From NCBI GenBank assembly GCA_004802705.1, contig SGPL01000124.1, forward strand, positions 1 to 64,000: DNA of 64,000 nucleotides. Reading direction: 5' to 3'. Within the stretch, counting starts at the first letter, position 1. Every line of letters begins with the position of its first letter. Shown here piece by piece: positions 9,456 through 19,465 of this stretch. The notes beneath the pieces were generated by a model that was not told the DNA's origin, searched no databases, and worked only from the letters and a program-made list of their open reading frames with translations. The stretch is from Bondarzewia mesenterica (lineage: Eukaryota; Basidiomycota; Agaricomycetes; Russulales; Bondarzewiaceae). Position numbers and translations under genes: made by a program.

Positions 9456-12400
9456 ATGACAAAAACATACCTTATGAATGGCTTCATCGAAAAGGTACTG
9501 CTAGTCGATTCTTGGCGGTGAAAGACATAATATAATTGTTGTACAGATGCAATCGCAAGACCAGGATTTCCGGTATGCCTTGCATGAGTTTGTAGTTCGA
9601 CGCGTCCTTCGAATTCAATATTCTCCGGACGCAGATATATGGGCCTAAGTGATCTAATGAAGGAGATCAGAGCGGATCCGCAGTCTTTTTTTGGTGATGA
9701 GACGATGGAGATGAAGGTTCTGCGGCAAGTCTTGCAGCTGGTCGAAGACAAGATCTCTGAAGTCAAGAATCAGGCGGTTAAGTGGTATGTTCCACCTCTT
9801 CGCGTCTTCGTAGAATTTCATCTCACTGATTCATAGCCTCGGCCAACTCATCAAGATTATCCGGGAATCGCAGATGGAATTCGTCGTGGATAAGTTAATC
9901 GAGTTCTCTTCAAGCAAAGATGAGGAGCTCCGAGATATCTCAGGATTGGGTCCGTTCTGTTCTTCAATGGTGGACTGGACAATTGGCTCAAAGAGACTTT
10001 AAGCATTGAAGACGATCACTTCTGAGCTGCCGCCTGATGGGGCTATTGCCCCGAAAGCATGCGCTAAGCTTACCCCGAAGCTCCTGACCCAGGCATCGAG
10101 CGTATGTCTTTATTTTTATGATGCTCTTTTGTGTCAACTGAGCATTACTATTAGCCTGAAACAACGCCAGAAACGCTGATAGAAACTTTGTCGATTCTTT
10201 CCACCCTCATCATTCATTTCCCGGTGTTCATGTCACAATTGACTCTCGACCCGCCGCCCATCAAGGATCTGACTCCTCTCCTCACCCATCCACGACCCGC
10301 TGTTCGCAAGCGAGCTATCGCAACGATCGCGCAGTTTGTCCCTCTCTGCTCACCACAATTGTTTACCGAGCTGTTAGCGTCTGACATCACACCTAACATC
10401 GCTCCCTCTGCCAACGTGGAGAAGCAACGGACCACTGTTCAGCTCGTGGCTGCCATCGCACGGACTTCGCCTCAACTAATTGCAGCAGCTCTCAACGTCA
10501 TCGTACCGGGTATTCTCAATGTGGTGCAAAGGGATGATGATGAGACTCGAGAGGGATCCTTACAGGTAATATTCATAATTTCTTTCCCATGGGATAGTCT
10601 GAAAACCATCAAAATAGGCGCTAGAGGCGCTTGTACTGAAATGCCCTACTGAAGTGACTCCCTTCCTCGCCCAAATCGTTCAAACGGGCAATCAATATAT
10701 CAAATACGATCCCGTAGGTTTTCACCTTCCCGTCGGTAAGATACCTCAATCTTAGCACTCTGCAGAATTATACAGGAGATGTGGACGAAGACGAAGACAT
10801 GGCAGAAGAAGATGAGGAAGACGCTGAGCTGGACGACGAGTAGGCATCCATCCCATTATTTTCACATAGTAGTCTCATCTCCTTTGATCTAGGTATTCGG
10901 ATGAAGAAGACACTTCTTACAAGATTCGCCGCTCCGCTACCAAGCTTCTTGCGGCTATCATTGCCACACGACCTGAGTTACTCATCTCACTCTACAAAGA
11001 CGTTTCCCCTGTCCTGATATCTCGTTTCGGCGATCGCGAGGAGACGGTGCGGCTAGAGGTATGGGCAGCCTATGTTGCATTGCTGACCCAAACCAGCGTG
11101 TACGGTGGCGGATTACAATCCAAGGATTCTGTGGGAGCAAAACGAAAACGCACTGAGGATGGTATGGATGTTGAGGAGAGTGCGTACGATCTCTTGCGAG
11201 CGCAGATCCCTCATATGGCGAAGGTCCTTCTAAATCAATTGAAATCGCCGAAGACTCCTCCCGCCACCCTTCAGGCTGCTTTCAATCTCCTGCGTACCTT
11301 GCTTGACGTACTTCCTGGTTGTCTATCAAGCCAAATGGTCTCCATCACTTCTATCTCCAAATCAATATTATCGCAAGCCACCACGACTTCCAATTCGACG
11401 CTGCAAATTTCTTGCCTGCACTTTTTGTCCTTGTTCTTCTCTACCCATCCACCACCAACCTTTTCCGGTTCCTTGCCTGCATTAATACCTGTTTTACTCA
11501 AGTCTCTCCGCGAACGACACCCTCGTGTGGCGTCGGAAACCTTCCGCCTTTTCTCGTCCATCTTGAGCTCAATGAAACCTGTTAAGAACCAAGACTGGGT
11601 TGAGCGCCTGTACTCCGAGGCTGTTGCGCGACTAAGCACTAATGATACGGACGCAGAAGTCCGAATTTGTGCCGAGGATGTTATTGCGGACCTGTGGATC
11701 TGTGCCACGGATGTCGTGAAGGCTAAGGATAGAAAGGAATGGGAATGCATATGCAGGACGAGTGGGAGAACTGACGGCGCGGTTAAGGTCGTTGCCAGGG
11801 TTGCTGAAGAGGTGGATGTTGGAGATGAATGGGTCAATGGATGTGTCGAGTGGGCTCTGACACTGCTGAAAAAGAGCGGCCGAGTCGGCAAAGTCGAGTT
11901 GTTTGAATGCTTATCGGTTCTTTTGGCTCGGTAAGTGTATGTCTTTTTGAAGGATGTGGAATCGTTACACTGATGGGCATACAGATATGAGGGCGGTGTA
12001 CCTGCTGACCTTGTCCCCGTACTCGTGTCACAACTGAAGTCCTACCTCACCACATTCGATATTTCCCTGCTGTCTCAAACGTTCACACTTCTTGCTCTCT
12101 TATTGCAATTGTCTCCTGGTATTGCCTTCCCAGAAGTTGAGCGCGAGGTTCTCCAGGATGTCTACATTATTGCGCACTCTCCACTGGTTTCTGGGGCTGC
12201 TTTGGAAGCGGTGCTCGCATTCTTTGCTGCTCTCGTCGAGGCTGATTCACAGATCGCGGCACACGTAGTCCCCTCCCTTATGAAGGCCGTGGACACGGCA
12301 CCCAAGAACACGATGTCTCTTGCGAACATAGCGAAATGCGTGTCGCAAGTGGTCAAAAGTTATCAGGCTGTTGCTGCCGGTGTCATCGCTGAGTTTTCAA

Positions 12401-13948
12401 AATACATCAAGGTTTATTTGCCGCCGAATATCTCTGTTCTTACTTATCGCTGAGATTCATTTGCAGCCATCGTCGAAAGCAGCACCGGCGCACGTTGTGC
12501 TCAGTCTCCTCGTTTTGGGAGAAGTGGGTCGCTCCATGTACGCGTATCATCACTGATGATTTTTAATGCATATTGAACGCATTTGTAGTGACTTGTCACC
12601 GCAGCAAGACATTTTCAACAATGCAATCGATCACTTCACAGCCGAACAGGAGGATGTCCGCACTGCTGCTGCTTTCGCTGCTGGTATATATTCACTGGCT
12701 ACTCGTGAAAACTCAGGGACTGAATGCGGTTTCATAGGGAACATTGCGGTCGGAAACCTTCATCATTTCCTCCCTGCTCTTGTCAAGATTGTAGAACACG
12801 ATGACCAGAAACGATTGTTGGCCTTGCACGCGTTGAAAGAAGTCGTGACTTATGCATCTCATGGTCAGCTTGAGAATGTAACCGAGATGCTATGGGCTCC
12901 TCTGTTCGAACATTCCGAGACCGCGGAGGAGAGCTCTCGAAACGTCGCTGCAGCATGCATCGGAAAACTTATCAGTACGCATCCTGCTCGGTATCTGCCT
13001 CAGGTTCATGTACGTGGTTATACGCACACAAGCCTTATTTCTGAGCTTAACACCAAGTCCTTCAGGCTCGCGTCCAAGATAAGAAAGCGACGACCAAAGC
13101 CACCGTCTTGTCTGCTGTTCGCTATACTTTCGCAGAGCCATCGCAAACTTACGATGACGTGATGGCTCCTCACGTCCTCGACTTTTTGTTATTGATGATG
13201 GATGATGATTTGGTAAGATCACTCTGTTTGAAGATTTCGGCATCATCGTGACCTCTCCTATTCAGAACGTTCGACGTCTTGCGTTGTCTGCGTTCAATGC
13301 TGCGGCTCGCACGAAACCTCATCTGATCCGAGACCATCTCCCGACTCTTTTACCCATCTTGTACGGGGAGACCGTGCTGAAGCCGGAGCTTATCCGCACT
13401 GTTCAGATGGGTCCTTGGCAGCATAAAGTTGACGACGGTCTCGAGGCTCGGAAAATTGCGTACGAGACGCTTTACACGTTGGTATGCACCATCTCTACCA
13501 TGTTCATATTGGCTCCCACGCACCTACCCAATGCACTCCCGTTTCTCTCTTCCAGCTTGATACATGCCTGACGAAGATGGACCTCAACGAATTCCTGTCA
13601 CACGTGCTCGTCGGACTCGCAGATCAGTCGGACGAGATCAAGGTCATCTGCCACATGATGCTCTTCCGGCTCTCGCAAATTGCGCCAACCGCCGTCGCAC
13701 AGCACCTCAACGAGGCGACACCGCTGCTCGAGGCCTCGATGACAGGCCCCAACGTCGGCAAGGACACCGTCAAGCAAGATTTAGAGCGCGCGGCGGAACT
13801 GCAACGTAGCACGCTCCGCGCCGTCGCTGCGCTCAGTAAGATCAGCAGCGCGGGCGTGTCCCCGCGATTCGATGCGTTCTTGGCAGAGCTGAAGAAGTCA
13901 CAGCAGTGGGGCGGCGAGTTGAACGAGTTGGCGGGGACGCGAGCATGA
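9456..13948 (+). CDS. CAND1: Cullin-associated NEDD8-dissociated protein 1 (CAND1/TIP120)
   Basis: Substrate-receptor exchange factor that wraps around un-neddylated cullin-RBX1 in SCF-type ubiquitin ligases. Sixteen exons, all joined by GT-AG introns in phase, give 1221 residues, the family's normal size. The protein is almost wholly HEAT repeats. An early segment reads NQAVKCLGQLIKIIRESQ. Exons 7-9 carry the conserved acidic insertion (DVDEDEDMAEEDEEDAELDDEYSDEED) followed by SYKIRRSATKLLAAII. The last exons match the TIP120 domain (DLERAAELQRSTLRAVAAL). Exon 9 (10893-11930) is the largest. The intron at 12684-12737 has a length divisible by three and no stop, so it could be read through; removing it gives the conserved FAAGNIAVGNL. 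The start MTKTYLMNGFIEKM gives a short lead into the first repeat. Confidence 0.95.
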
Positions 13949-14380
13949 GGAGATGGCCTTGTTTGCTGTGTTCTTGAACGAAGTGAAGGAACGTTGAAAG
14001 GCAGACTGTCTGTACGAATGTTGTTGTAGTTATTATAATGCTGCATTAGCACTTACTCGCTCGCATTTTCCGCGTGAAGCAATCATATTAGGCAATACGA
14101 TGTGAATGATGGATGTCCGTATAGACACTGAGAACTTTTATGAAAATTCCAGAGATTCAAGCAAAGAAAAAGTGGATAGACCACACTATAAAGTGGCATC
14201 CACGGTCTGGGTCAACTCTCTGGTCAACTCATATCCACATGAACTGATTTTGATCTATCGATTTTGCTCCATCTGTACATACACAAATGACAACAGGTCC
14301 GAGCTCGAAAATTTTTTCCCATGCTGCATGCCGCGGGATGGAGCTCTGGTCCTCAAGACGAGCACAGCTATATCTAACTC
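13949..14380. other. Intergenic between convergent CAND1 and PRODH copy 1
   Basis: Holds the 3' flanks of two genes that point toward each other. Homology between the two PRODH copies ends within about six bases of the stop codon, so this sequence is not shared with the other copy. Nothing else recognised. Confidence 0.5.
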
Positions 14381-16597
14381 TCAACCGAACAAACGCGTGC
14401 GGATCTCCGCCCACGCCCGTTTGCGCTCAGCAGCAGCATGGCCGCCCAGCACGGACGCATTTTCGATGGCCCTGCGACTGAGGTAAGGCATGACCTGATA
14501 AACAAATCTGAGCTGCACTGTTTGACTAGGAATCATGAAGGAACTGTGTATGCCTACCTCCGACAAGGCGCCGTACGGGACGTATTTAATCACGAATGGC
14601 GAGGATGATCTCGTCTTGTCGACCAGATAATTTGTCAAGGCATCACCCATGCCTGAAGAAAAATTATTATCAGCCATTGTATGTATACGCATCTCCGGAC
14701 GACTACGAACCAAAAAGCTGGCCCAGAGTCACCCTTGCCACCACCTCATCACCCATGCTCACGACCTCTCTGCCGTCCTGTTTTTCCCTGCAGGCAAGCC
14801 CCTGCTTCACGAGCTCTTCCAAGATCAAATCGCAGCTCTCCCAATTGTGCGAACCGAAAAGCACGCCGACGGTCGGCACCGGTTGATGCGCAGCGATGTC
14901 GTCGCGGATGCTTGAGATGATGAGGTGCACGCTCGCGTTGTAGCACGCGTCCGTCTCGGGCTTGGTTGACCAGACGGGTGGATGCGGGTCAGGTGAGATG
15001 GAGAGTGACGTTCTACTGTGTAGGTTGCGTGGGCCAGAGAGTGCGGCGGCGGCGGCGGCAGTCTCATGTGCAATCGTCTCGTGCGGATGGTAGGCGCCAC
15101 GGACAAGTTTGACCCCGAGAGCGTAGTTGCCCGCTTTCGCGTCCTTAAGGGACTGTTCCAAATATTCTAAGTTTCTAAACGGGTGTCAGGTGAGAAGTGC
15201 ACGAGATGGTCGTGGGACAAGCGCACCGGCGCAGATACGCTTGGAATGTCGCATAGATAAGCGGTCGTACTAGAGTGCATTCAGACGATGAACGGTCTGG
15301 GAGCTTGTTGAATTGGCGCATGAGGGAAAGCGTCATCGCGTCTATGGCAGGCTGCGAGTCATTGTCTCAGTTCATGGCATTCTGCTGAGACGGACAGAAC
15401 TCGCACTTGATACCAGCTGCGTGCCATCAGACATCTCGTCAGGTGTGGTGCCATGCAACGATAAAAAAAACAAAGCGTGCCTGTATTCCGCATCGATGAT
15501 GATTCTGATATCTCGCTCCTGAGCACGACTGCAGATCTTTACCAAGTCCGAATGAAGGTCCTTGATGTCATGAATATCCTGTTCGGTCAGTGGCGATTCT
15601 CCCTTAATCTGATCCGAAGTAAGACAGTCCAAGTCGGACGCCCTCGGATATCCGGGGAATGCCATGGCTGGGGATCGCGAGGGCCGAGTTTTGGTGAGAT
15701 ACACGGACAGGTTCACCAAGGATCGAGCATCAGGAAGTAGGGCGCTCTGCGAGAAGTCCGAGTCAGAGCTAGATCATGGACTGGCGAAAAAAGCTTACAA
15801 GCTTCACAGCAACCCACGTCCTCCTGCCAGCTGCGGATGATGATCCGGACGCCCTCTGATCTTCAAAGTCAGCTGCGACGTCAATCGATCGGATCATCTC
15901 CTGCACGATTTGCTTGTGTACCGGTACCGATCCCTTGGACCCACCGCCCGTCGCCTCCGCTTCGTCCACCTCGACGCTGTAAGCGAACAAAGTCCCCTTG
16001 TTCTCGGCACGCAAGCTCTCGAGCAACGGTACACACTCGTGGGCCGTATCCCCTCCGACGAACTGCACAGACCGGAGTGTTAGACATCTGGACGCAGAAA
16101 GGACGTCTCGACCGAAGTGCTCACTTGTGCGAAGAACGTCCTTCGAACAAACGCCTCGGTGATCTGTTTGAGACCTGGGACGGACGTCAGGAAGGCGAGG
16201 ATGGAAGGCGACCGGTCCACCAGAGCGGGGAAAGAACACATCGTATACACGGCATAGGATCTTATGAGGGAAGAGATGGGAGTCAAAGGTCTTCGGGATT
16301 CCGTTACTCTTGTCTCTGCGTGATCCGCATGGATTGTCGAGAGATTGTGTCCGATGTACAGGGATGCACCGAGAAGGCCGCCAGAGAGCAGACCATATCG
16401 CAGGAAACGGTTCGAACTGGCCGTCGAGGGCCCTGAGACGGAAGACACACCCCTTGAGGGAGAAGTTGTTAACCTGATAAAAGGTAGACGTCTAAAAAGA
16501 CGCAGAGACATGAGGTTTGACTGCAAGTAGTACGGGGTCAAGACGGGAAGTAAATGAAACCGAGATGAAAATGGAGATATTGAAAGATAACGGGGCG
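14375..16597. repeat. Inverted gene duplication, arm 1 (PRODH copy 1)
   Basis: Arm of a 2.2-kb inverted repeat whose partner is 19386-21569. Homology covers about 85 bases upstream of the start codon, all exons and introns, and stops just after the stop codon. Introns and the ten-base exon are shared, so the copying was DNA-based, not through mRNA. Exon 2 differs at one of 88 residues. Confidence 0.85.
14381..16511 (-). CDS. PUT1: Proline dehydrogenase, mitochondrial (copy 1)
   Basis: FAD enzyme oxidising proline to pyrroline-5-carboxylate in mitochondria, the first step of proline use as nitrogen source. Eight exons (16511-16125, 16062-15799, 15746-15481, 15416-15407, 15351-15227, 15174-14711, 14652-14558, 14494-14381) give 574 residues. 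The basic N-terminus MSLRLFRRLPFIRL is a likely targeting peptide. Conserved motifs include LVRGAYHPHET, FGSHNWESC, RSSSPFVIKYVPYG and the substrate-binding YLSRRAIEN. Exon 4 is ten bases and supplies only SWYQ across its borders; the intron before it starts with GC. Relative to copy 2 there is an Ala-rich insertion after HETA, and GMGDALTNYL replaces GMSDELTDYL. Its upstream side is fused to a kinase-gene fragment. The frame is fully open. Confidence 0.95.
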
Positions 16598-16599
16598 AG

Positions 16600-16855
16600 G
16601 AAGAAAGACGTGAGAACGTGCATGGGTGGAAAAAGATTTAGTGGTGAAAGGGGCTTGGCCACGGTCACTTGTTTGGAAACACCGTTTGGTTGTACGTATT
16701 GCTGGCTGGTCACCACGAGGCGGCTTATCGGAACCGTCTTGACTATCACCCTCTGATGATGGTCGGAGGGCATCTGCGGCATCGGAAACGGCCATGAAAA
16801 GTAAAAAAGGTGTAGGACAGGGACGAAGGCGTGTGCATCGTGGAAGAGAAGCTTT
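16600..16855 (-). pseudogene. Fragment of the HAL4/5-type kinase gene 5' end
   Basis: Read on the minus strand, this begins with about 60 bases resembling the kinase 5' leader. Then comes an ATG (16795) and MAVSDAADALRPSSEGDSQD, matching the kinase start MAVSDAADAPQPSSEGDSQD at 3234. A frameshifted continuation is still recognisable as NGVSKQVTVAKPLSP, against NGVSKQVAAKPLSP in the kinase. Homology stops near 16600, where the PRODH promoter homology begins. No kinase domain is present. The frame from the ATG stays open for 85 codons and ends at 16538, just before the PRODH start codon. Confidence 0.85.
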
Positions 16856-16859
16856 TGCC

Positions 16860-18010
16860 CATACATATCATCAACCACCCACCAACGACCCTGGGAATCG
16901 TCGAAAAAAAAACTCCCCGCCGTTCCCCAAGCCGTTCAGCACGATCAACAGAGCGGATGCTCGCGGATACGGGTCATATGGAAAGCATATTTATGGCGGC
17001 GAGGATGAGGGTGAGCGCCAAAGAGGAGACGGGGCCGACTTGGTCGCAGAGGAAAGGTTGAAGACCGCAAGAAGCCCCAGGCGAGGAAGGCGGATGCGCC
17101 GAGAGGGGTACGAAGAACGCTGGAACAAGGCTGGGGAAAGTGGTGAGGCCGGAGCCTAAGAATAAGAGGACGAATTTGGGATCCAGGAAAAGCCTCCTAG
17201 TACACAGACATGTTATTCGCGCGTTGGACGAGAGAGTAAACAGATATGAGCACAAATGTACCATTCCACAGTTGCGGGCGCACGACGAGTGCATTCTTTG
17301 AGAAGCATGGCAGCGGGCAGTGTTATTGCGAAAGGTGATCTCCGCCTGAAAAGACGAAGCCATTGGCCAAACCACGGCGAGGCTTAAAGTACTGTGCGGG
17401 AGAGCCCGCAAGCCTAAAACACTATCCATTGTTACAAACGATAGATTTCATGGGACGGGAAACATTTTGATCACCATAAAGAACCGACTCATGCCGGACT
17501 CGTGCCGAAGCCCACTGGGACACGTTCGTCACAAAGGGACTAGAGTCCTGGTCGAGGCAAATAAATTGAGAATTTGGCCTCAACGGAAGAAAAACAGGCG
17601 ATGAGTGATGAGTTGCGCATTCCGAATCATCTGATGATGGGCGCGTTGACGAAAGCAGCGAAGGATATGAAGGCAACGGTCGTGGAACCGAGGAATGAGA
17701 GCATGGAATCCTTGGCCAGGTGAGAGTCACTCAGCCGAGCTTGCATTATGCCCCAGGCATACATCAGACAGACATAAAAGAACCTAAGGATGTTTGACGC
17801 CGCATTTTTAGCATCGAGACTGCATTCATGAAACAAAAATGCCTGAACGTACGAGATCACCCCGCGACAATCTCCCGGCCGTATCCACCATCGGGTATAT
17901 CATCAACGACAGCTGCTGGGCGGGCGGATTCGACGCTGCCCTGACGTCCTCCAACCGCTGCCTCCACCTGGTTCTTATCATCAGCTTCGATTAATGAAAG
18001 CCCAAGCTCA
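16860..18010 (-). pseudogene. Decayed monocarboxylate-transporter-like MFS gene
   Basis: Fungal MCT-like proteins are 12-helix proton-coupled carboxylate or riboflavin transporters. Recognisable pieces appear in order on the minus strand: PDGGYG near 17890 (normally followed by W), the helix YAWGIMQARLSDSHLAKDS near 17750, FLGSTTVAFISFAA, then ITLPAAMLLKE and ATVEWY near 17290. After these come PSLVPAFFVP, the QVGPVSSLALTLILAAINML stretch, and a late FFSTIP.VVGG near 16880. In-frame stops (for example just after NAPIIR at about 17627, and within MLSI.PVS near 16975) and frame changes break it. The end is cut off where the kinase fragment starts. No start codon suits the N-terminus, which begins less than 100 bases after BCP1. 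It is therefore a pseudogene. Confidence 0.75.
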
Positions 18011-18099
18011 TGCGAGTTTGAGCCATACACACAGCTGTCAAGAACGAGAACAGATTTATTTCGGTCCTGCAGCATATACACATAGAGGCAACCAAATGT

Positions 18100-19185
18100 T
18101 CATGAAGGTACAGCGTATGCTTCACTCATACGAGCAATGAGCTCTGGAAGCTTATCAGCAGGCATGAGCATCATACTTCCGCCCTGTTCCAATCCGAACG
18201 AGTCCTTCTCTCGAGGTTGGGCACCAGTGAAAGGATACTCCAATGTGTGCAGAGCGAACTGAGAGACAGGCGAAAGCCGGTCGGTCAGAACATAATGTTC
18301 ATTCCGAGGAACTAGAGGATGCGCACTTTTTGTATGTATTCATCCTCATGGTGGAAAGAGAACACGCCTCCAGCTGAAGATTGGGTGGGCGCGGAACTTC
18401 GATGACGCTTTGCTTGTGGTGCCGCAGCTTGCATCTCGGCCTCTTCTTCGGGCGATAGTCGGTACGTCCGCGAGAAGATGAGGAAGTGCGTAAAAACGTA
18501 TGGCTCGTTCTAAAGAGGAGTCGTTGCTGAGTACCATACCGGACAGGAGAGACGAAACGCACGTCGTCGATGGCCCATTTCACTTCATCGGCCAGCATCC
18601 GGTACATGTGGGGTATGACCTGGACAGGCATGTTGATGAGACGCTCACAGAAAATGAAGCCGACGTGGTTCATGGATTCGAGGCCCGCGGGACCGACCAG
18701 GCTCTGCAGGGCTGCGTGGAATGGTAGGTTGTTGGCTGATTTTAGGAGCGCGTGTGCGATGAGAGCTTTGATTGAAGGGTTATTCTGACATCGAAAATAT
18801 TCACAAGAGGCACAAGCGACAGGGATTTGAGGTAATAAGACGCACTTGATGGACGTGCATGTTCAGCACAGTGAGGAATGCATACGGGTCGGTTTCCCGT
18901 CCGTCCGTTTTGACCGTCGAGCCTATGAGAGGTTGCGACAAAATCAGGTCCGCCAACTGATGGGGATGAAACAGCTCGGCGTCGGACTGAAAAAGCTGAA
19001 GGATGAGTCTCTTGAGGGCGATGAAATCGACATCGGGGTTGGGGTCGAAAAACTCGAAGTCGACGTCGACTAAGCTCTACTGGTGCATCGTGAGCCGACG
19101 GCGAAGAATGAAGCAAATGAAAAAGCCATACGACATCGTCGTTGTCGATCTCGTTTTCAGCGTCGTCCTGTTTTCGTTTGGACAT
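18100..19185 (-). CDS. BCP1: BCP1/BCCIP-family nuclear protein
   Basis: Yeast Bcp1 is a nuclear chaperone for ribosomal protein Rpl23 and is needed for nuclear export of Mss4; human BCCIP is its relative. Five exons (19185-19132, 19076-18846, 18784-18545, 18509-18327, 18258-18100) give 288 residues, close to yeast Bcp1. The N-terminus is charged (MSKRKQDDAENEIDNDD). It is followed by SLVDVDFEFFDPNPDVD, IGSTVKTDG, MNHVGFIFCERLINMP, EPYVFTHFLIFSRTYRLSPEEE and a C-terminal QPREKDSFGLEQGG..MMLMPADKLPELI, all hallmarks of the family. The exon 3-4 junction needs a donor GTCCGG six bases before a better-looking GTATGG; only the former keeps the frame. The gene is divergent from PRODH copy 2. Confidence 0.9.
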
Positions 19186-19465
19186 TTTCGTATCGCAGAG
19201 AAGTTGCTGGCGAGACACAAGGAAGACGAAGGCGGCAAGTGGCTGAAAAGGATTCCGCGCCGCGGCGGGAATTGGTTATCGTGACCAGCTGCACCGTTCA
19301 GCTCGACTCTCCCTAGCGGGAACACACAGGAACGGACACTCTGGATTGTAGTCTACTCGATCAGATAATTATGACTCCTCGCACTGCTATCTTTCTATAT
19401 CTCCATCTTCATCTCGGTTTCACTTCCTTCCCGTCTTGACCCCGTACTGCTTGCAGTCAGTCCTT
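19186..19465. promoter_or_regulatory. Short bidirectional promoter region, BCP1 / PRODH copy 2
   Basis: Only 280 bases separate the start codons of two divergent genes, so the promoters must overlap or be shared. The last 80 bases (from about 19386) are homologous to the region upstream of PRODH copy 1; the rest is not. A pyrimidine-rich leader precedes the PRODH start. Confidence 0.55.

Noticed and set aside
12684..12737. Reading CAND1 through this stretch as coding
   Set aside because: Open and divisible by three, but it has GT-AG ends and its removal restores a conserved HEAT-repeat sequence.
18538..18545. Donor GTATGG for BCP1 exon 3
   Set aside because: It has a better consensus but puts the next exon (EPYVFTHF) out of frame; GTCCGG six bases earlier keeps it.
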